Assembly: GCF_035319885.1 (NCBI RefSeq)
Contig: NZ_CP141285.1
Location: 2,232,001-2,296,000, forward strand
Direction: 5' to 3'
DNA length: 64,000 nt
Source of the DNA: Altererythrobacter sp. H2
GTDB lineage: Bacteria > Pseudomonadota > Alphaproteobacteria > Sphingomonadales > Sphingomonadaceae
Each line of letters begins with the position of its first letter. The first letter of the stretch is position 1. The notes beneath the pieces are model-generated. The model saw only the letters and a list, made by a program, of their open reading frames with translations. It was not told the origin of the DNA and did not search any database. Both the position numbers and the translations under genes were made by a program. Below are positions 26,663-35,980 of the stretch, piece by piece.

Positions 26663-28758
26663 CACGCGGCTTCCATTTCCGGATAGGGCATGCCCGCCTC
26701 GGCCAGCGGCAGCCGGATGACGAAGCGCGTTCCAAGACCTTCGCGCGAGTCGACTTCAAGCGAGCCGCCCATCGCGCGAACCAGTTCGCGCGCTTCGAAG
26801 GCCCCGATGCCGAAGCCGCCGTTTTTCGAGGACACGAACGGCTTGAACAGCCCGTTCCGGACAAATTCGGCCGACATGCCCGTGCCTGAATCGACCACCT
26901 GGATGATTGCCGAGCCCTTTTCCGCCGAGACCTCCAACAACACCGCCGCCCGCGGATCGCTGGCTTCGATGGCATTCTGGACGAGGTGTGACAGCGCCTG
27001 CTCCAGCGCCTCGCCAGCGGCATGTGCCATGCACGGGGCATGGATGATCGCACTGACCGGGTGGTTGGCCGTGTGGCGCTGTGCCAGACGGTTGGCCAGC
27101 CCGGCCAGGTCCACCTCGCTCCGCACGTCACCGCCGCCCGCGCCATACCGCCCCAACCGGGCGAGCAAGGTGGTCAGCTTTTCCGAGCTGTTGCGCAGGG
27201 TGACGAGCATATCGGCGCGGAAAGCCGGGTTGTCGGCATGCTTTTCAGCATTGCGAGCCAGCAAACCAAGCTGGCTCGCCAGGTTCTTGATGTCGTGCAG
27301 CACGAAGGCCATCCGGCGGTTGAACTCGTCAAACCGCGCCGCGTCCATCAGGGCCTGCTGGGTCTGCTGTTCGGCCAGATAGCTTGCCAGCTGCTGTCCG
27401 GCGACTTTCAGCAGATCCAGATCCTCCCAGTCGAGCCGCCGGCTTTCCGCCGGTCGGGAGAGCAGGACCACCCCGGTCAGCCGGTCGAAATGGAGCAAGG
27501 GGACCAGTGCCCAGCAGCGTGGATCGGATTTCAGCCAGTCCCCAATCACCGCCGCCTCGCCGTGCCGCCCGGTTCCGGCACGGACCTCGTCCATTTCGAC
27601 GATGTAGCTCTCTTTCGTCATGAGCGCAGCCAAACCCGACGAAAGTGCCTCGCCCGGCACGGCGATATCGGGCCATTGCCAGCGAGCAACGTGGACGAAC
27701 GCCCCGGTTTCGTCCGGCAGCAGCAGCAGACCGGACGGGCTTTCCGTAATGTCGGCGAGCGCGCGGATCACCCGCTCGGTCAGCGGCACCGTTCCGCCCC
27801 GGCCGACCGTCTGGTTGAACCGCAGCCATTCCGCGCGGTAGTCGTAGCGGTGCTGGAACAGGTTTTTGAGCACGGTCACGCGCACCCAGTCCCGCAGGCG
27901 CTTTGACGGCATCCAGTAAAGTGCGGTCATTGAGCCGAAGAAAACGAAGCCGACCTGTGCCAGTCGCCCGAAATCGCCGCCAAGAGCGTCCAGCCACTGG
28001 GCGAAGGCGATCATGAACAGCAGGTATGCCGCGATCACCAGCAGCGACAGGCTCTGGAACGCCATGGCGCGCGATGGTTTGAGTCCGGCGCGGGCGCGGC
28101 GCGGGCTCAGCCCGATGGCGATCGCGCAAACAGCAAACATAACCAGCAATCCGTGGAGCGATTGCAGCTGTGCGGACTGCCCGCCAAGATAGGTCACTGT
28201 GTATAGGTTGAGATCGTAGAGCCACAGGGCCGAAAGGCCGATGGCGCTCCACCGCAGAACCTGACGCGCTGCGCCCGTGGCCCCGGCGTAGAGGTTGTGC
28301 AGCATGACCAGTGCGCCGATCGCGACCAGCATGTTGAACATCGCCTGGATCTCGAACGCAAGGGCCGCCACTGGCGGTGTATCCGCGAATTCAGCACGGA
28401 CAAGCAGCACGGCGGGCTGCAACCCTTCGACAAAGGCGAGCGCGGCAATCACCGGCCGGATTGGCCTCAGGCTGCGGTGGCGTCCATCGACCTCGAACAG
28501 ACGATAAAGGACATGCAGCCAGGCAATATCCCGCACTGTTTCGCCGAACGAAGCAGAGGGGCTCTGCGGGCCGAGCGCCGCGACGATCACGCACCAGCCA
28601 GCGGTGATGGATAGCGCCGCCATAGTCGCCGTGCGGTCGGGCCGGTCACTGTCCTTGACCCCGGCCAACCACAAGGCGGCCCCGGCGCAGGCCAGAGCAG
28701 CCAGGAGGTGTGCGCCGAAACTGGCCAGTTGCCAGCCGCTCGATGCGATCTCGCTCAC
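26662..28758 (-). CDS. prsK: PrsK-type membrane histidine kinase
   Basis: A 698-residue kinase. The N-terminal ~290 residues hold about eight membrane segments, then a GAF-like region (ALADITESPSGLLLLPD), the phospho-acceptor His in FVLHDIKNLASQL (about residue 490), and HATPase motifs HLVQNAIEAS, VDSGTGM, GFGIGAFEARELV. This architecture is that of the XrtA/PEP-CTERM system kinase PrsK. The GTG start at 28758 overlaps the stop of the sugar transferase gene by 4 bp (GTGA), and its stop overlaps prsR, so sugar transferase, kinase, regulator and TPR protein are one operon. Confidence 0.87.
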   Translation of the reverse strand: MSEIASSGWQLASFGAHLLAALACAGAALWLAGVKDSDRPDRTATMAALSITAGWCVIVAALGPQSPSASFGETVRDIAWLHVLYRLFEVDGRHRSLRPIRPVIAALAFVEGLQPAVLLVRAEFADTPPVAALAFEIQAMFNMLVAIGALVMLHNLYAGATGAARQVLRWSAIGLSALWLYDLNLYTVTYLGGQSAQLQSLHGLLVMFAVCAIAIGLSPRRARAGLKPSRAMAFQSLSLLVIAAYLLFMIAFAQWLDALGGDFGRLAQVGFVFFGSMTALYWMPSKRLRDWVRVTVLKNLFQHRYDYRAEWLRFNQTVGRGGTVPLTERVIRALADITESPSGLLLLPDETGAFVHVARWQWPDIAVPGEALSSGLAALMTKESYIVEMDEVRAGTGRHGEAAVIGDWLKSDPRCWALVPLLHFDRLTGVVLLSRPAESRRLDWEDLDLLKVAGQQLASYLAEQQTQQALMDAARFDEFNRRMAFVLHDIKNLASQLGLLARNAEKHADNPAFRADMLVTLRNSSEKLTTLLARLGRYGAGGGDVRSEVDLAGLANRLAQRHTANHPVSAIIHAPCMAHAAGEALEQALSHLVQNAIEASDPRAAVLLEVSAEKGSAIIQVVDSGTGMSAEFVRNGLFKPFVSSKNGGFGIGAFEARELVRAMGGSLEVDSREGLGTRFVIRLPLAEAGMPYPEMEAA

Positions 28759-30140
28759 CGCGCCCCCTCCGACCACAGCACGACGCGCAGGGTCTGGAGC
28801 AGGATCAACAGGTCAAGGAATGGCGTATAGTTTTTGGCGTAATACAGGTCGTATTCGAGCTTGTTGCGCGAATCTTCCACGCTGGCCCCGTAAGGGTAAT
28901 TGATCTGCGCCCAACCGGTGATGCCTGGTTTGACCATGTGGCGCTCGGCATAATAGGGCAGGTGTTCTTCCAGTTCAGCAACGAACTTCGGCACTTCCGG
29001 GCGGGGGCCGACGAAACTCATCTCGCCCTTGAGCACACTCCAGGTCTGGGGCAGTTCGTCGATCCGCACCTTGCGGATGAACCGTCCCAGCCGGGTAATG
29101 CGCGGATCGTCCTTTTCAGCCCACTTGACCCCGTCCTTCTCGGCATCCGTGCGCATCGAGCGCAGCTTGATCACCTCGAATGTTTCGCCATAAAGGCCGA
29201 CCCGCTGCTGGCGGAAGAATGCCGGGCCCTTGCTGTCGAGTTTCACCAGCAAGGCAAACAGCGCAATCACCGGCAAGGTCAGCAACAGCAGCAGACCACT
29301 GGCCAGGATATCGAACACGCGCTTGGCCGCGCTCGACACCATCCGGCCGGAAGAAAACCCGTCGGAAAAGATGAGCCAGCTCGGATTGACCGAATCGAGA
29401 TCGACCCGGCCCGTCTCCCGCTCCATGAAACTGCTGAAATCGTTGACGTGCACCCCTTGCGTCTTGATCCGCAGCAAGTCCTTCAGTGGAAGCGAATTGC
29501 GCCGCTCCTCAAGCGCCAGGACGACTTCGCTTACGCCCAGCTTGGCCACGAAGGCCCCAAGATCGTGAATAGCGGATCGCGGAATGGCCTCTGCCACGAC
29601 GGGCGCCCCGTCGCTCATCTTGATGAAGGCAACCAGCACGAACCCGCTTTCGGGCCGCTCAGCCAGCAGCCGCAGCCGCTCCGCCCGTGCGCCTGCGCCA
29701 AGCACCATGACCCGGCGCCGGAAGGCGGTTGTTCCGATCAGGGATCCGGTAATCAGGCGGTTGAACAGCAGCAGCACGACCGCGATGATCATCGCGAACA
29801 GCAGGGTGGATCGCCAGAAAGTGCTCCCGGGGAACAGGAAATCCAGCACCGACAGGGCGATGATGCCCAGGCTGACTGCCACAAGCAGCCTCGCGCCTGC
29901 ATAGCGCACGGAACGCAAGGCCATGCTGCTGTAGACGCCAACCGCGATCATGGCGGTCCAGACCACCAGCGCAAAGCCGACCATCGGAACGAGCCGGTTG
30001 GCCAACTGGCCAGGGTCTATCCCGGCTCGGGAAGCCCGCAGCTGCCAGGCGATTTCACCCGTCACCAGCAGGATGAGCAGGTCGAGCAGCCCCAGCAGCA
30101 GCACTGCATGCGGAATATAATGCTTGAACAGGCGGATCAT
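28755..30140 (-). CDS. XrtA/PEP-CTERM-type initiating sugar transferase (TIGR03013-like)
   Basis: A 461-residue polyprenyl-phosphate sugar transferase. The N-terminal half has four membrane helices and a CoA-binding-like Rossmann region (VMVLGAGARAERL). The C-terminal catalytic domain has KRVFDILASGLLLLLTLPVIAL, the KLRSMRTDAEKDGVKWAEKDDPRITRLGRFIRK region and VGPRPEVP, then PGITGWAQINYPYGA. It should attach the first sugar phosphate to the lipid carrier for exopolysaccharide synthesis. First gene of the prs operon here. Confidence 0.88.
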   Translation of the reverse strand: MIRLFKHYIPHAVLLLGLLDLLILLVTGEIAWQLRASRAGIDPGQLANRLVPMVGFALVVWTAMIAVGVYSSMALRSVRYAGARLLVAVSLGIIALSVLDFLFPGSTFWRSTLLFAMIIAVVLLLFNRLITGSLIGTTAFRRRVMVLGAGARAERLRLLAERPESGFVLVAFIKMSDGAPVVAEAIPRSAIHDLGAFVAKLGVSEVVLALEERRNSLPLKDLLRIKTQGVHVNDFSSFMERETGRVDLDSVNPSWLIFSDGFSSGRMVSSAAKRVFDILASGLLLLLTLPVIALFALLVKLDSKGPAFFRQQRVGLYGETFEVIKLRSMRTDAEKDGVKWAEKDDPRITRLGRFIRKVRIDELPQTWSVLKGEMSFVGPRPEVPKFVAELEEHLPYYAERHMVKPGITGWAQINYPYGASVEDSRNKLEYDLYYAKNYTPFLDLLILLQTLRVVLWSEGAR

Positions 30141-30246
30141 CGGCCGGTGTCCGGACTCCTCTACAGAAGTCCGGACTAGCGGGCAGAAATGAAATGTCGG
30201 TAAACTTTACATCGCTCTGGTTAACCGCCGGGTAGGAACCGGCAGA

Positions 30247-30531
30247 TCAGCGGGCAACCTCGTCCGCCGCATCCTGCGCCGCATCACCCACCTGCTGGGC
30301 CGCATCGCCCACGTCCCTGGCGGCATCGGCGACGGCCGTGTCCTTGGCGCTTTCTGCGGCACCAAACTGACCAAACAGGAACAGTGCTGCAATCGCGGCG
30401 ATGATCAGCACCACGATCAGCAGCCATCCGCCGCCGCCGCCGCGGCGCTCTGCGCTGTCATGAATCACGGTCGTATTGGTGTGGGTGTTGCCATCGGCGT
30501 CACGCGTTTCAGTGATACGTTCTTCGGTCAT
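30247..30531 (-). CDS. Small single-span membrane protein with Ala/Asp-rich helical tail
   Basis: A 94-residue protein: a charged, Thr-rich N-terminus, a Gly run (RRGGGGGW), one membrane segment (about residues 37-57), then a tail with repeats of the DAAxxVGDAA type, likely a helical repeat or coiled coil. The ATG at 30531 has GGAGAG upstream. It resembles small envelope proteins but I cannot assign a family. It stands alone between the prs operon and the ScfR-type regulator. Confidence 0.6.
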   Translation of the reverse strand: MTEERITETRDADGNTHTNTTVIHDSAERRGGGGGWLLIVVLIIAAIAALFLFGQFGAAESAKDTAVADAARDVGDAAQQVGDAAQDAADEVAR

Positions 30532-30570
30532 GTTCTCTCTCCGCTCATGAGCCGCCAAACGCGGGAAGCA

Positions 30571-31962
30571 TCAGCCGGTTCCACCCTCCCCGAAGGTAAA
30601 CGAGCTGCCACCGCGGCTCAATCGGTCGAAAGACAGCGTGGCTCCGCGCGGCGGCAATGACCGCTGGCGGCAGTCCCTGATATGGCAGCGGGCGCAGCCG
30701 GGCCCGATGCGGACGGCATCTTCGCGCCGCAACGACACGCCGCGGGCATGAGCCAGCTGGTCAGCAAGCTTGGCCTCGATCCCGATCGTCACGGCAAACC
30801 GGACATTGCTCCCCGCTCCTGCACCAACGGTGCGGGACATCGTCAGCCAGTGATCGCGCCCTACCTCGGCCCCGTCAACCAGCACGGCCTGGACCCGCAG
30901 CTCACTTTGCTGCTCGAAAGTGCGGTTCAGTTCCCACAATGGGCAGGTCGCCTCGCTTTCGAGCAAGGTGGCACCGCTTGCACCGGCGAAGCGTTTCGAC
31001 ACCTGCCCGGCCCGGTCGATCCGGGCCATGAAGAACGGCAGCCCCCGCTGACCGACCCGCTGGAGCGTGGTAAGCCGGTGCGCCAGCTGTTCAAAACTGA
31101 CATTGAAGCGGCGCATCAGTACCGGAATATCATAACCGGTTGCATCGCAGGCGCGCAGGAAACGGCCATAGGGCATGATCAGCCCTGCGGCGAAATACCC
31201 CGTCAGGTGGCGCTCGAACAGCTGGCGCGCCGCGCCGTCAGCAAATCGCGGCCCTGCGGCGAAATTGGCGATCGCCTCGCCCTGCTCCAGCACCGCCAGC
31301 TGCTGCGCGACATGGAACGTCCGCGAGCTCGGGTCGAGCATCTCCGACAGTTGCAGCTGGCGCGCATGAAGGTCGAGCCTGCGGACGGCACTGCCCATCA
31401 CCTCTGCCGGCAGGATCCGGATGGTCAGTTGGTGCCGTTCCCGCAAACGCTCTGCCAGCGCGGGCCCGATTTCAGCCCGCGACAGCCGCAGTTCATCCGC
31501 GAGGTGTTCGGCGCTCGTATCGAGGTCGGCAAAGTGGTTCCGCCAGCGTTCGATTTCTCTCCGGCACTGCTGTAGCGGGTCGTCGGCCTCCGCCGGACCG
31601 CGACCTGCCGTGTCGAACAGCCGGGCAAAGGCCGCTGCGGCAGCCGGCGCTGCTGCGAGCAATTCGGCCGCATCGTCCCGCGCCAGTCCGAGGTCGGCGA
31701 AACGTTCATCGGCAAAGCGGCGCATCAAGCCATCGACCCCGCCAATCGATTCGTCCTCGCGCAGCAGGCGAGGATCGAAATCGAATGCTTCCACGGCCCG
31801 CATGATGACGCGTGCGGTCAAGGGCCGCTGGTTGCGCTCGATCAGGTTGAGGTAGCTGGGCGAGATGTCGAGGCGCTGGGCCATTGCGGCTTGTGTGAGC
31901 CCTTCGCGCTTGCGGAGGCGGCGCAGGGCGTGGCCGGCAAAAATTGCTGCTTCTGTCATCAT
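30571..31962 (-). CDS. ScfR/RamB-type XRE regulator of acetate or short-chain acyl metabolism
   Basis: A 463-residue regulator. It has an N-terminal HTH (LRKREGLTQAAMAQRLDISPSYLNLIERNQRPL), an ImmA/IrrE-like middle segment that has lost a clear HExxH, and a C-terminal short-chain fatty acyl regulator domain with conserved cysteines (CPLWELNRTF, GPGCARCHIRDC). The family includes RamB and MccR, which control isocitrate lyase and ethylmalonyl-CoA genes. It is divergent from aceA with 146 bp between them, so aceA is its likely target and it may autoregulate. The ATG at 31962 touches the inverted repeat; no ribosome site is obvious. Confidence 0.82.
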   Translation of the reverse strand: MMTEAAIFAGHALRRLRKREGLTQAAMAQRLDISPSYLNLIERNQRPLTARVIMRAVEAFDFDPRLLREDESIGGVDGLMRRFADERFADLGLARDDAAELLAAAPAAAAAFARLFDTAGRGPAEADDPLQQCRREIERWRNHFADLDTSAEHLADELRLSRAEIGPALAERLRERHQLTIRILPAEVMGSAVRRLDLHARQLQLSEMLDPSSRTFHVAQQLAVLEQGEAIANFAAGPRFADGAARQLFERHLTGYFAAGLIMPYGRFLRACDATGYDIPVLMRRFNVSFEQLAHRLTTLQRVGQRGLPFFMARIDRAGQVSKRFAGASGATLLESEATCPLWELNRTFEQQSELRVQAVLVDGAEVGRDHWLTMSRTVGAGAGSNVRFAVTIGIEAKLADQLAHARGVSLRREDAVRIGPGCARCHIRDCRQRSLPPRGATLSFDRLSRGGSSFTFGEGGTG

Positions 31963-31989
31963 TTGTAAATATCAATACAAAATTACAAA
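31962..31989. promoter_or_regulatory. Putative operator between the ScfR-type regulator and aceA
   Basis: An inverted repeat TTTGTA-N16-TACAAA in an AT-rich stretch. It overlaps the regulator's start codon and lies about 120 bp before aceA. A short hairpin CTGCGG-ATTT-CCGCAG follows at about 31996-32011. Assignment to the regulator is by position only. Confidence 0.4.
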
Positions 31990-32108
31990 CTCAACTGCGG
32001 ATTTCCGCAGCGCAGACATATTATTCTGTAATTTTCCCTGTCTCTCCGCGCCGCTCCCCTCCACATGGACCTCAAGGGCCTCAGCCCACCAGTTCGAGGA
32101 GATTCGCC

Positions 32109-33707
32109 ATGACCTACCAGACTGAAATCAGCGCGCTGCGCACCGCCATCAACGAACAGGGCGCCCCCTGGAATGCCATCGATGCCGAGAATGCCGCGCG
32201 GATGAAGCTGCAGAACCGCTTCCCCACCGGCCTCGACATCGCCCGCTACACCGCGAAGATCATGCGCGAAGACATGGCGGCCTACGATGCCGACCCGGCC
32301 AACTACACCCAGTCGCTCGGCTGCTGGCACGGTTTCATCGCACAGCAGAAGATGATCGCGATCAAGAAGCATTTCGGCAGCACCAAGCGCCGCTACCTCT
32401 ATCTCTCGGGCTGGATGATTGCCGCGCTGCGCAGCGAATTCGGCCCCCTGCCCGACCAGTCGATGCACGAGAAGACCAGCGTTCCCGCCCTGATCGAGGA
32501 ACTCTACACCTTCTTGCGCCAGGCAGACGCCCGCGAACTGGGCATGATGTTCCGCGATCTCGATGCAGCGCGCGAGCGCGGTGACGAGGTCGAGGCCAAG
32601 CGCATCGAGAAGGCAATCGACGAGCATGAGACCCATGTCGTGCCGATCATTGCCGATATCGACGCCGGGTTCGGCAATGCCGAGGCAACCTACCTCCTTG
32701 CCAAGAAGATGATCGAGGCCGGTGCCTGCGCCATCCAGATCGAGAACCAGGTTTCGGACGAAAAGCAGTGCGGCCACCAGGACGGCAAGGTCACCGTGCC
32801 GCACGAGGACTTTCTGCAGAAGATCCGCGCCGTTCGCTACGCCTTCCTCGAGCTCGGCATCGAGGACGGGATCATCGTCGCCCGCACGGACAGCCTCGGC
32901 GCCGGCCTGACCAAGCAGATCGCTTTCAGCAAGGAAGCCGGCGATCTGGGCGACCAGTACAACAGCTTCCTCGATTGCGACGAGGTCGATGCCAGCCAGA
33001 TCGGCAACGGGGATGTGCTCATCACCCGCGACGGCAAGCTGCTGCGGCCCAAGCGCCTTCCCAGCAACCTGTTCCAGTTCCGCTCGGGCACGGGCGAGGA
33101 CCGTTGCGTCCTCGACTGCATCACGTCGCTCCAGAACGGCGCCGACCTGCTGTGGATCGAAACCGAAAAGCCGCACATCGGCCAGATCGGCGGCATGGTG
33201 AACCGCATCCGCGAAGTCATTCCCAATGCGAAGCTGGTTTACAACAACTCGCCCAGCTTCAACTGGACCCTCAACTTCCGTCAGCAGGTCTATGATGCCT
33301 GGGCCGAAGCCGGCAAGGATCTCGCCGCCTATGACCGGGCCCGACTGATGAGCGTCGACTACGACGGCACCGAGCTTGCCAGCGAGGCAGACGAACGCAT
33401 CCGCACCTTCCAGCGTGATGCAGCCGCGCAGGCTGGCATCTTCCACCACCTGATCACCCTTCCGACCTATCACACCGCCGCCCTGTCCACTGACAACCTG
33501 GCGCGGGAATATTTTGGCGAAGCCGGGATGCTGGGTTATGTGAAGAACGTCCAGCGGGAAGAAATCCGCCAGGGCATTGCTTGTGTGAAGCACCAGAACA
33601 TGTCGGGCAGCGACATCGGTGACGATCACAAGGAATACTTCGCCGGCGAGGCGGCGCTGAAGGCCGGTGGAGCGCATAACACAATGAACCAGTTCGCGGC
33701 CGCCTGA
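32109..33707 (+). CDS. aceA: Isocitrate lyase (long form)
   Basis: A 532-residue isocitrate lyase of the longer, pseudomonad-like class. The catalytic cysteine motif KQCGH lies near residue 220 (the common form is KKCGH). Metal and substrate segments are DIDAGFGN, QIENQVSDEKQCGHQDGKVTVPHEDF, VARTDSLGAGL and NNSPSFNWTLNF. It cleaves isocitrate to glyoxylate and succinate, the entry to the glyoxylate bypass needed on acetate or fatty acids. The ATG at 32109 follows AGGAG; the longer frame into the promoter is not supported. No malate synthase gene lies in the window. Confidence 0.95.
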   Translation: MTYQTEISALRTAINEQGAPWNAIDAENAARMKLQNRFPTGLDIARYTAKIMREDMAAYDADPANYTQSLGCWHGFIAQQKMIAIKKHFGSTKRRYLYLSGWMIAALRSEFGPLPDQSMHEKTSVPALIEELYTFLRQADARELGMMFRDLDAARERGDEVEAKRIEKAIDEHETHVVPIIADIDAGFGNAEATYLLAKKMIEAGACAIQIENQVSDEKQCGHQDGKVTVPHEDFLQKIRAVRYAFLELGIEDGIIVARTDSLGAGLTKQIAFSKEAGDLGDQYNSFLDCDEVDASQIGNGDVLITRDGKLLRPKRLPSNLFQFRSGTGEDRCVLDCITSLQNGADLLWIETEKPHIGQIGGMVNRIREVIPNAKLVYNNSPSFNWTLNFRQQVYDAWAEAGKDLAAYDRARLMSVDYDGTELASEADERIRTFQRDAAAQAGIFHHLITLPTYHTAALSTDNLAREYFGEAGMLGYVKNVQREEIRQGIACVKHQNMSGSDIGDDHKEYFAGEAALKAGGAHNTMNQFAAA

Positions 33708-33741
33708 CCGGCAGCTGCGGGTCACGACAGGAAGCCAAGCT

Positions 33742-33912
33742 ATGACTGACGAAACCACTCCGCGCGAACCGGGCCGGGCCCGTGCCCTGCTCTCGACGGC
33801 CGACTTCAAGCTGCTGCGGCGTGCGCTGGAAAGCCACGCCAAGGCAACCGAGGATCGCGAGGAACTGGCCCGCATCAACGCGCTGCACCATCGTCTGGGC
33901 ACTTACAGCTAA
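33742..33912 (+). CDS. Small conserved-looking protein downstream of aceA (56 aa)
   Basis: ATG 33742 to TAA 33912 gives 56 residues: MTDETTPREPGRARALLS followed by a helical, basic stretch ADFKLLRRALESHAK and REELARINALHHRLG. AGGAAG lies 8 nt before the start. It lies 34 bp after aceA and just before a strong terminator, so it is in the aceA transcript. Predicted helical hairpin, soluble, unknown function. Confidence 0.6.
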   Translation: MTDETTPREPGRARALLSTADFKLLRRALESHAKATEDREELARINALHHRLGTYS

Positions 33913-33942
33913 GGCGAGCCAATCATCTCCTGGGGAGGAGAC

Positions 33943-33975
33943 ACGGCCGTCGGGGTTTATCGCCCCGGCGGCCGT
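33943..33975 (+). terminator. Terminator after aceA and the 56-aa gene
   Basis: A long GC-rich hairpin: ACGGCCG and CGGGG pair with CCCCG and CGGCCGT across the loop TTTATCG, followed by AAACTTA rather than a pure T run. Confidence 0.6.
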
Positions 33976-34039
33976 AAACTTATCCGAAACCATAGAGGCT
34001 CGGCCATGGTTAACCGGCGTCTGCTAGGCCTCGCCTTCC

Positions 34040-34570
34040 ATGATACGCAAGCAATCCGCCAAGCCGGTGACCGCCAGGATGTACCGCCATTTCGCGGTGG
34101 TGACCCTGTTCGCCACCGGCGCGCTGGCGGTTGCCACAAGCGATTCGAGCGCGGACCAGCTTAATTCCACGCTGGACGAGAAGCAGGCCGGTGTCTCTGC
34201 CAGTGGCCAGGAGCTGGGCGCACAGGCACAGCCCAAGGTCGTCAAACGGATCAGCAAGGCCAATGCAGCCCCGCGCACCGCGTCTGGCTGGGGGCCGGAC
34301 GAATCTGTCGATGGCGGCGGTGGAGGAACCGCCTCCTCCTACATCCCGCAGGGGATCGGCGGAAAGGGCGTTTCGGTCGGAATGCTGCGCCAGGTCAAAC
34401 TGACGCCGGAACAATTCCTCGCCCTGTCCGCCGAGGAGCAGGAAAAGGTGCTTGCCCGGCTGAACGGCGGGAATACGACCTCACCTGCCGAACAGGCCCG
34501 CAACCAGCAGGCCATTGTGGCCGCATCGTTGCAACGGTCAGGCTTTGAAGGCAGCTGCAGCGACTGCTGA
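34040..34570 (+). CDS. Hypothetical exported or membrane-anchored protein
   Basis: A 176-residue protein with a hydrophobic N-terminal segment (FAVVTLFATGALAVATS, about residues 18-34), either a signal peptide or an anchor. The rest is low-complexity and Gln/Ala/Gly-rich with a DGGGGGTASS linker, a helical part LTPEQFLALSAEEQEKVLARLN and a C-terminal SCSDC. I do not recognise it. It follows the aceA terminator and converges with the M20 peptidase gene. Confidence 0.6.
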   Translation: MIRKQSAKPVTARMYRHFAVVTLFATGALAVATSDSSADQLNSTLDEKQAGVSASGQELGAQAQPKVVKRISKANAAPRTASGWGPDESVDGGGGGTASSYIPQGIGGKGVSVGMLRQVKLTPEQFLALSAEEQEKVLARLNGGNTTSPAEQARNQQAIVAASLQRSGFEGSCSDC

Positions 34571-34580
34571 GGCGTAACCC

Positions 34581-35918
34581 TCAGCCTCCGGACGCGGGCA
34601 TCAGGTCGAGCGTCGCGGCCGCCATTGCTTCGGCAGCGGTCGAAATCACCGCCTCGGCATCCGGCGCCCAGAACGGGCTGTGCAGCGAAGGCAGTTCAAG
34701 CTCGCCCTTTTGTGCCCGGGCGAACTCCTCCTGTGGCACGCCGCCAACCCAGAAGATCAGCGATTTGGTATCGTCCGGGCTGGCGCGCAGGAACTGGCCG
34801 AAATCCTCGCCGCCCATGACCGAAGGCACCTTCATCACCCGGCTTTCCCCGAAACGGGTGCGGAATCCGGCCATGACTTCTTCAGTAAAATCGGGCGTGT
34901 TGAAGGTCGACGGAGTATAGGGTTCCTGCACGGTGACCTTCGGAATCTTGTCATCGGGCATGCCGGCCGCCATCGACTCGGCCCGGGCAATGCGGGCGAT
35001 CCCGTCGAGCAGCGCCTTGCGGGTCTCGTCACTGTAAGACCGCACCGTCAGCTGCAACCGCGCCTCGTCCGAAATGATGTTGTGCTTGGCCCCGGCCTGG
35101 AATGAGCCGACCGTTATGACTGCCGGGTCGAGCGGGTTGCGTTCACGGCTGATCAGGGTCTGGAGGCGCATCACTATCGCGCTGGCGATGACGATAGGGT
35201 CCTTGGCGGTGTGGGGATAGGCGCCATGCCCGCCGATGCCGGGGACGGAAATGTCCACGCTGTCGACATTTGCCAGTGCATAGCCCGGCGAATAGCCGAT
35301 CATCCCGGCTGGAAACTGCGCCGCATCATGGAAACCGAGTACGTAGTCCGGCTTGGGGAATCGCGTGAACAGGCCATCCTTGAGCATGGCCAGCGCCCCC
35401 TCGCCGATTTCCTCGGCAGGTTGCCCGATCAGGACGAGCGTCCCGCGCCACTGGTCCTTGCGATCGACCAGAAGCTGCGCCGCGCCAATCAGGCCGGTCA
35501 TGTGGGTATCGTGCCCGCAGGCGTGCATCACACCGGTCTCGACCCCTGAGGCCGGTGTCGCCACCCGCTTCGAGGCATAGGGCAGGCCGGTCTGCTCGAC
35601 CACCGGGAGGCCGTCCATGTCCGCGCGCAGCATGACGGTTGGCCCGTCACCATTGCGCATGACCGCCACGACGCCGGTCTTGCCAACCCCTTCGGTGACG
35701 TCAAAACCCATGGCCCGCATCCGGGTGGCCAGCTTCTTGGCAGTTTCGAACTCTTCGAAACTCAGTTCAGGATTGGCGTGGAGATCGCGATACATCTCCA
35801 TCAGCGCAGGCATCTGCGCGCGAACACCATCGCGCAGTTCATCCGCCTGGGCTGGCGCGGCCAAAGCCAGCACCATTGCCCCGATGCCAACCTGACCTGC
35901 AAAGCGCTTGAACGACAT
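34581..35918 (-). CDS. M20-family amidohydrolase (hippurate hydrolase-like), exported
   Basis: A 445-residue metallohydrolase with a signal peptide (VGIGAMVLALAAPAQA). Metal-site motifs: LRADMDGLPV, HACGHDTHM, GQPAEEIGEGA and the dimerisation/His segment GIGGHGAYPHTAKDPI; near the C-terminus, VMGGEDFGQFL. It belongs with HipO/IAA-amino acid hydrolases that split N-acyl amino acids. The ATG at 35918 follows GGGGAGA; an ATG at 35954 gives a non-signal extension. In the uninterrupted chromosome it lay just past the 3' end of tRNA-Leu. Confidence 0.85.
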   Translation of the reverse strand: MSFKRFAGQVGIGAMVLALAAPAQADELRDGVRAQMPALMEMYRDLHANPELSFEEFETAKKLATRMRAMGFDVTEGVGKTGVVAVMRNGDGPTVMLRADMDGLPVVEQTGLPYASKRVATPASGVETGVMHACGHDTHMTGLIGAAQLLVDRKDQWRGTLVLIGQPAEEIGEGALAMLKDGLFTRFPKPDYVLGFHDAAQFPAGMIGYSPGYALANVDSVDISVPGIGGHGAYPHTAKDPIVIASAIVMRLQTLISRERNPLDPAVITVGSFQAGAKHNIISDEARLQLTVRSYSDETRKALLDGIARIARAESMAAGMPDDKIPKVTVQEPYTPSTFNTPDFTEEVMAGFRTRFGESRVMKVPSVMGGEDFGQFLRASPDDTKSLIFWVGGVPQEEFARAQKGELELPSLHSPFWAPDAEAVISTAAEAMAAATLDLMPASGG

Positions 35919-35980
35919 ACCCGTCTCCCCCTGTACTGGGGGAGACTGTGCCACCGCTTGCCAGCGAAATGCAAGAAGGT

